From Segatella copri (lineage in GTDB: Bacteria; Bacteroidota; Bacteroidia; Bacteroidales; Bacteroidaceae), in NCBI RefSeq assembly GCF_009494395.1, contig NZ_VZCB01000001.1, positions 1-54,449 on the forward strand: a stretch of 54,449 nucleotides of DNA, given 5' to 3'. Made by a program: the position numbers and the translations under genes. Below the pieces are notes generated by a model. It was not told the DNA's origin, made no database searches, and saw only the letters and a program-made list of their open reading frames with translations. Positions 50,635 to 54,449 of this stretch are shown piece by piece (position 1 is the stretch's first letter; each line of letters opens with the position of its first letter).

Positions 50635-51198
50635 TTAGAGGCCTACGTCACTACCTCCTTCCTGGGTGCCGCCGCCTCCTTCCTGGGTGCCACCGCCACC
50701 CTCCTGAGTTCCGCCACCGCCCTGGGTGGTATCACCGGTGTTGGAGTCGCCGCCTGGCTTGCCGGTTCCTCCGGTGTCCTCGCTGGTGTTATACTCGTCG
50801 TAGGCAACAATCTTGGTGAGCTTCTTGAGCTCAGCATTGCTCCACGACTTCGTATTTCTCACAATCAGGTGAACGCCCTGCACGCTTGCAGCAGACACCT
50901 TGTCCTTGCTCACCTCGCCACGCGAAGTCATGCCGATGGAGAACAGACCGAGGTCGGAGATACGCACGCTCTTGCCGTCGAGGATCAGGTGCTTCAGACA
51001 GTCCAAAGTGTCCATCAGCACACCGTGGATAGTACCACGACTGTATGGCGAGTTGTGCTCAGAGATATGAGTCACGAAGTCCTCAAAACTCATCTCACGG
51101 TCGCTCACTGCGGTAGCATACCAGAGTTTCTTACCTGCGTTCTCTCCACTCTGTGGAGTGCGCGTTACTTTACGATACTTACAAGTTCCTTGTCCCAT
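50635..51198 (-). CDS. HU-family DNA-binding protein with Gly-rich repeat tail
   Basis: A 187-residue protein. The first 130 residues are the HU-type domain of Bacteroidetes (ATAVSDREMSFEDFVTHISEHNSPYSRGTIHGVLMDTLDCLKHLILDGKSVRISDLGLFSIGM), including the DNA-facing start of the beta-arm. The C-terminus from about residue 140 is low-complexity, with three GGGGTQE heptads, encoded by 21-bp repeats at about 50650-50720. Such tails are usually disordered. It is transcribed from its own promoter at 51353-51384 with smalltalk behind it. In Bacteroides this gene pair is part of a small prophage-like or mobile cassette; which element is involved here is unknown. Confidence 0.85.
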   Translation of the reverse strand: MGQGTCKYRKVTRTPQSGENAGKKLWYATAVSDREMSFEDFVTHISEHNSPYSRGTIHGVLMDTLDCLKHLILDGKSVRISDLGLFSIGMTSRGEVSKDKVSAASVQGVHLIVRNTKSWSNAELKKLTKIVAYDEYNTSEDTGGTGKPGGDSNTGDTTQGGGGTQEGGGGTQEGGGGTQEGGSDVGL

Positions 51199-51203
51199 AA
51201 TTC

Positions 51204-51255
51204 TAGTGATTAATGATTAGTGATTAATGATTAGTGATTAATGATTAATTGTTAA
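51204..51255. repeat. 14-bp tandem repeat TAGTGATTAATGAT
   Basis: Three perfect copies (51204-51245) followed by decayed TAATTGT units, in the leader of the HU gene on the minus strand. The heptamer halves differ by one base. Confidence 0.85.
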
Positions 51256-51352
51256 TTATAAATTGTTTTCATGCTGCAAAGGAAGTGCAAACGAGCGCAG
51301 AGTCAAGCTTGCTTGAACTATGCCGAGTGCAGTCTTTCTTCTAACGACAGTG

Positions 51353-51384
51353 CAAAGGTACGGCTTTTTCCCGGTACAGCCAAA
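51353..51384 (-). promoter_or_regulatory. Promoter of the HU-smalltalk unit
   Basis: On the minus strand TTTG (51381-51384), 20 bases, TACCTTTG (51353-51360); a full match to the Bacteroidetes consensus. Confidence 0.65.
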
Positions 51385-51560
51385 AAACGCCCTGCAGAGT
51401 TCTGTTAAACGGATTTAACATTTGCGGAGAATCCTGTTAATAAAAACAAGTCATAATTTTTAAGATAAGAAAACTATATTCTGTAAATAGTTTCTCTATG
51501 TTTTGTGCATCCCAACTCTACGTTTGCCTTTTGCGCCATCTACCCCGATTTTCCCCCAAA

Positions 51561-51736
51561 AGTGGTTACGGTTACAGAAGTTACAGTTTTTCATGAGTCA
51601 GTTCCCTTTCCCTTCTTTAGAAGAAGATAATAATATATTATATTATTATCTATTATTATTACTTACAATCTGAAAGTACTCCAAAAGTCCTTGTACCCCT
51701 CCGCTGAAAACTGTAACTTCTGTAACCGTAACCACT
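51561..51736. repeat. 30-bp perfect inverted repeat with 116-base interior
   Basis: 51561-51590 (starts AGTGGTTACGGTTACAGAAG) and 51707-51736 (starts AAAACTGTAACTTCTGTAAC) are exact complements over 30 bases. The interior includes an A/T-only tract (51628-51660). The arms are themselves built from GTTACNG steps. Confidence 0.92.
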
Positions 51737-51857
51737 GTAACCATCTCTATCAGGTCTTACTGCCAGACCCTGCATTTTGATTGTCAACTAAAAAGATAAG
51801 ATTATGCTATCCCCAATGCTATCAGATCACTTTTTCTAAAACTTTTCCCCAATTTTC

Positions 51858-51888
51858 TTGCGTGTTTCGAAATATTGTTGTACTTTTG
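51858..51888 (+). promoter_or_regulatory. Promoter of the helicase gene
   Basis: TTG (51858-51860), 20-base spacer, TACTTTTG (51881-51888); the helicase ATG is 65 bases further. Confidence 0.65.
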
Positions 51889-51952
51889 AAGGAGTAAGTG
51901 TATTGGAATTGCACTTTTGGTAGCGTAACTATCTGATTATTAGGTGAAACTT

Positions 51953-54445
51953 ATGGAATTGATTAAGGTTATAAACAACGTGTCAGAACGGGTGGTAGAT
52001 GATTTGAAGACCAAATTATCTAAAGGGTCTCGTGTGTCAATAGCTGCAGCCTCTTTTTCCATCTATGCTTTCGAAGCATTGAAGGAAGAACTGGAGAACG
52101 TTGATGAGTTACGTTTTATCTTCACTTCGCCTACTTTCATCAAGGATAAGGTGAAGAAAGAGAAGCGTGAGTTCTTTATTCCAAAACTCAACCGTGAGCG
52201 CAATCTTTATGGCTCTGACTTCGAAATCAAACTCCGCAACAAACTGGAGCAGAAAGCCATCGCCAAGGAATGCGCCAACTGGATAAGACGCAAGGTGAAG
52301 TTCAAATCAAATGTGTCGCAGGAAACAATGGGCGGCTTTATTCACGTAAACGGCACTGCCCCTTATGTCTATGCACCCTTCAATGAGTTTACCACCACAG
52401 AATTGGGATGCGAACGGGGAAACAGCTTATATTCCATGGTCCAGGTGATGCCCTCACCATTTGCCGAGCAGTATCTGAACGTATTCAATGAACAGTGGAA
52501 GAATGGCGATAAGTTCGAGGATGTAACTGCCAAGGTGCTGGAATACATAGAAACCGTTTATCAGGAAAATGCGCCTGAGTTTATCTACTTCATTACGCTA
52601 TATAATATCTTCAGCGAGTTTCTCGATGATATCAACGAGGATGTTCTTCCTAACGAGAAGACCGGCTTCCGAGAGTGTGTGGTTTGGAAAAAACTTTATA
52701 ATTTTCAAAAGGATGCTGCCCTGGCTATCATCAATAAACTCGAAAAATACAATGGTTGTATCCTTGCCGATTCTGTGGGTCTGGGTAAAACCTTCACGGC
52801 GCTGAGCGTCATCAAGTATTACGAAAACCGCAACAAGTCGGTGCTCGTATTATGCCCTAAGAAGCTCTATGACAACTGGAGCACCTTCAAGACTAATTAC
52901 AAAAACAACCCTCTTGCTGCCGACCGCCTTCGCTATGATATTCTGTTTCACAGCGATTTAAGCCGAGATAGAGGTATGTCAAACGGAATTGATCTTGAAA
53001 GAATCAACTGGGGTAACTACGACTTGATAGTCATAGACGAAAGCCACAATTTCCGCAATGGCGGTAATGTGGATGACGAGGATGATGAGGCTGACAACCT
53101 GGATATATTGGATGATGGTAAGAAGAAGGAAAACCGCTATCAGCGACTGATGAACAAGGTAATCCGAGCAGGAATCAAGACAAAAGTCCTGATGCTGAGT
53201 GCCACTCCAGTCAACAACCGCTTCAACGACCTGAAGAACCAGTTGCAACTGGCATACGAAGGTCATGCTGAGCAAATCAACGAGGTTCTTGACATCGACC
53301 GCAGCATAGATGATGTGTTCCGCTCGGCACAGTTGGCGTACAACCGATGGACCAAGTTGCAGCCCAAAGAGCGCACCACGCAACGTTTGCTTGATGAGCT
53401 GAACTTCGACTTTTTCGAATTGCTGGATGCGGTAACCATCGCCCGAAGCCGAAGCCACATCGTGAAATACTACGATACGAAGGACATCGGTAAGTTCCCT
53501 ACCAGATTGGCTCCTATATCCCGCCGCCCAAAGTTGACGGATTTGAGCGATAGCATCTCTTTCAGCGAGATTGCTGAACAGCTGAACAGGCTGAATCTGA
53601 GCATCTATACGCCGTCACTCTATATCTTTGATAGCGTGAAGGAGGATTATGAAATCAATATGGAAGGCTCGGGTATCTCTATCGACGGACGAGAGAAAGG
53701 TCTCCGCAAGCTGATGGCTACCAACCTGCTCAAACGTCTGGAGAGCAGCGTCAACTCCTTCCGTCTTACCTTGCAGCGCATCCAGGAATATATAGACGAA
53801 ACGCTGAATACCATTGAAAGCAACGGGCGCAGCGGTTCTGTGGATGTTACCGAATTTACGGATGATTTGGATAGCGCAGATAGCGATAACGACCCATTTG
53901 TGGGCAGAAATTCCAAAATCAACCTCCGGGATATTGATGTGGTTCGCTGGTCACGTGATCTTCGCAGCGACCAGGAGAATCTTGCCCTGCTTCAGATTAT
54001 GCTCCAGGATATTTCTCCCGAGCACGACTCCAAGCTGCAGATGCTCATCGAAGATTTGAAGCACAAGTTTGAGCATCCCATCAATCCGGGCAACAAGAAG
54101 GTGATTATCTTTACAGCCTTTGCTGATACCGCCAACTATCTGTACGACCAGCTGGCAGCACGCATCAAGGCGGATTGTGGGTTGAATGTGGCGCTTATCA
54201 CGGGTTCTACGGATGGCAAATGCACCATACCGAAGTTTCCGATGAGTTTCAATAATGTGCTGACCTATTTCTCGCCCGTATCGAAAGACCGGGCTGCTCT
54301 CTTCCCGGATGCTACCGAGGAGATTGATGTGCTCATTGCCACCGACTGCATTTCCGAGGGTCAGAACCTGCAGGACTGTGATTTCCTCATCAACTCACTG
54401 CTGTCCCGTTTAGAAATCATCGGGCCTGAAAAGGCTAGGATATAG
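51953..54445 (+). CDS. SNF2-type helicase with degenerate phospholipase D-like N-terminus, interrupted
   Basis: 830 residues from the ATG at 51953; a GTG at 51944 is an alternative. The first 200 residues resemble the phospholipase D-like domain found on restriction-linked helicases (SRVSIAAASFSIYAFEALKEEL), but the HxK motif is not intact. Helicase motifs: Walker A GCILADSVGLGKT, DESH box (VIDESHNF), motif III MLSATPVNNR, motif V IATDCISEGQNLQDCD. The family normally continues past this point to an arginine-finger QRFGRIDR motif and a long C-terminus. Here after FLIN the frame runs into 18 unrelated residues and a stop, so the protein is cut off, probably by an insertion sequence. Restriction or defence role inferred. 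Confidence 0.8.
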   Translation: MELIKVINNVSERVVDDLKTKLSKGSRVSIAAASFSIYAFEALKEELENVDELRFIFTSPTFIKDKVKKEKREFFIPKLNRERNLYGSDFEIKLRNKLEQKAIAKECANWIRRKVKFKSNVSQETMGGFIHVNGTAPYVYAPFNEFTTTELGCERGNSLYSMVQVMPSPFAEQYLNVFNEQWKNGDKFEDVTAKVLEYIETVYQENAPEFIYFITLYNIFSEFLDDINEDVLPNEKTGFRECVVWKKLYNFQKDAALAIINKLEKYNGCILADSVGLGKTFTALSVIKYYENRNKSVLVLCPKKLYDNWSTFKTNYKNNPLAADRLRYDILFHSDLSRDRGMSNGIDLERINWGNYDLIVIDESHNFRNGGNVDDEDDEADNLDILDDGKKKENRYQRLMNKVIRAGIKTKVLMLSATPVNNRFNDLKNQLQLAYEGHAEQINEVLDIDRSIDDVFRSAQLAYNRWTKLQPKERTTQRLLDELNFDFFELLDAVTIARSRSHIVKYYDTKDIGKFPTRLAPISRRPKLTDLSDSISFSEIAEQLNRLNLSIYTPSLYIFDSVKEDYEINMEGSGISIDGREKGLRKLMATNLLKRLESSVNSFRLTLQRIQEYIDETLNTIESNGRSGSVDVTEFTDDLDSADSDNDPFVGRNSKINLRDIDVVRWSRDLRSDQENLALLQIMLQDISPEHDSKLQMLIEDLKHKFEHPINPGNKKVIIFTAFADTANYLYDQLAARIKADCGLNVALITGSTDGKCTIPKFPMSFNNVLTYFSPVSKDRAALFPDATEEIDVLIATDCISEGQNLQDCDFLINSLLSRLEIIGPEKARI

Positions 54446-54449
54446 CCAA
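54396..54449. mobile_element. Probable end of an insertion sequence in the helicase gene
   Basis: Conserved coding sequence stops abruptly at about 54395 and is replaced by CACTGCTGTCCCGTTTAG and further non-helicase sequence. A CTGTCC-type start recalls ends of Bacteroidales insertion sequences, but the element runs out of the window and no transposase is visible, so the family is not assigned. Confidence 0.4.

Larger units (their letters stand above)
51199..51952. other. 754-base divergent gap between HU and helicase genes
   Basis: Contains, in order, tandem heptamers (51204-51255), the palindrome TCAAGCTTGCTTGA (51303-51316), the HU promoter (51353-51384), the palindrome TGTTAAACGGATTTAACA (51403-51420), a 30-bp inverted repeat (51561-51736) and the helicase promoter (51858-51888). 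No ORF is seen. Confidence 0.75.

Overview
The window comes from a Bacteroidales genome, most probably Prevotella/Segatella of the P. copri type. Evidence from the sequence: repeated Bacteroidetes-type promoters (TTG/TTTG, about 19-20 bases, then TAnnTTTG), two SusC/SusD pairs, a hybrid two-component regulator, HU-related DNA-binding proteins, a 'smalltalk' peptide and moderate GC. The species is an inference; no rRNA or marker gene is present.

Layout. (1) 1-3.8 kb: an NhaC-type Na+/H+ antiporter, a YaaA protein and an HU-related protein preceded by a striking array of four 21-bp palindromic repeats. (2) 3.8-13.25 kb: a defence island. A small type II toxin-antitoxin pair lies between two perfect 43-bp copies of one promoter. 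After the second copy come about 400 bases of strongly structured non-coding sequence, then a five-gene operon: type III methyltransferase (mod), type III restriction helicase-nuclease (res), a 71-aa protein, a DndD-like SMC-type ATPase and a HerA-like ATPase, closed by a terminator. No phosphorothioation genes (dndA/B/C) are in view. (3) 13.26-16.45 kb: a DUF4143 AAA ATPase behind a tandem-repeat promoter, then CvfB and a LolD-like ATPase on the minus strand.

(4) 16.5-49.0 kb: a large rhamnogalacturonan/rhamnose utilisation region. The enzymes are GH28, GH105, GH106, a NodB-type deacetylase, an SGNH (SASA-type) esterase and a large GH2-like protein whose usual acid/base Glu is replaced by Lys. 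The rhamnose pathway is rhaM (mutarotase), rhaT (symporter), rhaA (isomerase), rhaB (kinase) and, on the opposite strand, rhaD (aldolase). Regulators are an AraC-type protein (RhaR-like) and an HTCS. Import is by two tandem SusC/SusD pairs. Presumed flow: capture and import by SusCD, periplasmic cleavage by GH28/GH105/GH106/GH2 and the esterases, RhaT uptake of rhamnose, then RhaM, RhaA, RhaB and RhaD to dihydroxyacetone phosphate plus lactaldehyde. No rhamnogalacturonan lyase and no lactaldehyde reductase are in the window. The promoters of the two otherwise unrelated regulators share a 56-bp element (51/56 identical).

(5) 49.2-54.4 kb: accessory DNA. A second toxin-antitoxin pair paralogous to the first, a repeat-rich gap with REP-like palindromes, a smalltalk/HU pair lacking the usual neighbouring amidase, a 30-bp perfect inverted repeat, and an SNF2-type helicase cut off before motif VI, probably by an insertion sequence whose end lies at the window edge.

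The intergenic spaces are unusually rich in short tandem and inverted repeats. The best candidates for undescribed biology are the structured leader plus duplicated promoter of the defence operon, the 21-bp palindrome array, the shared regulator-promoter element, and the GH2-like protein with an altered active site.
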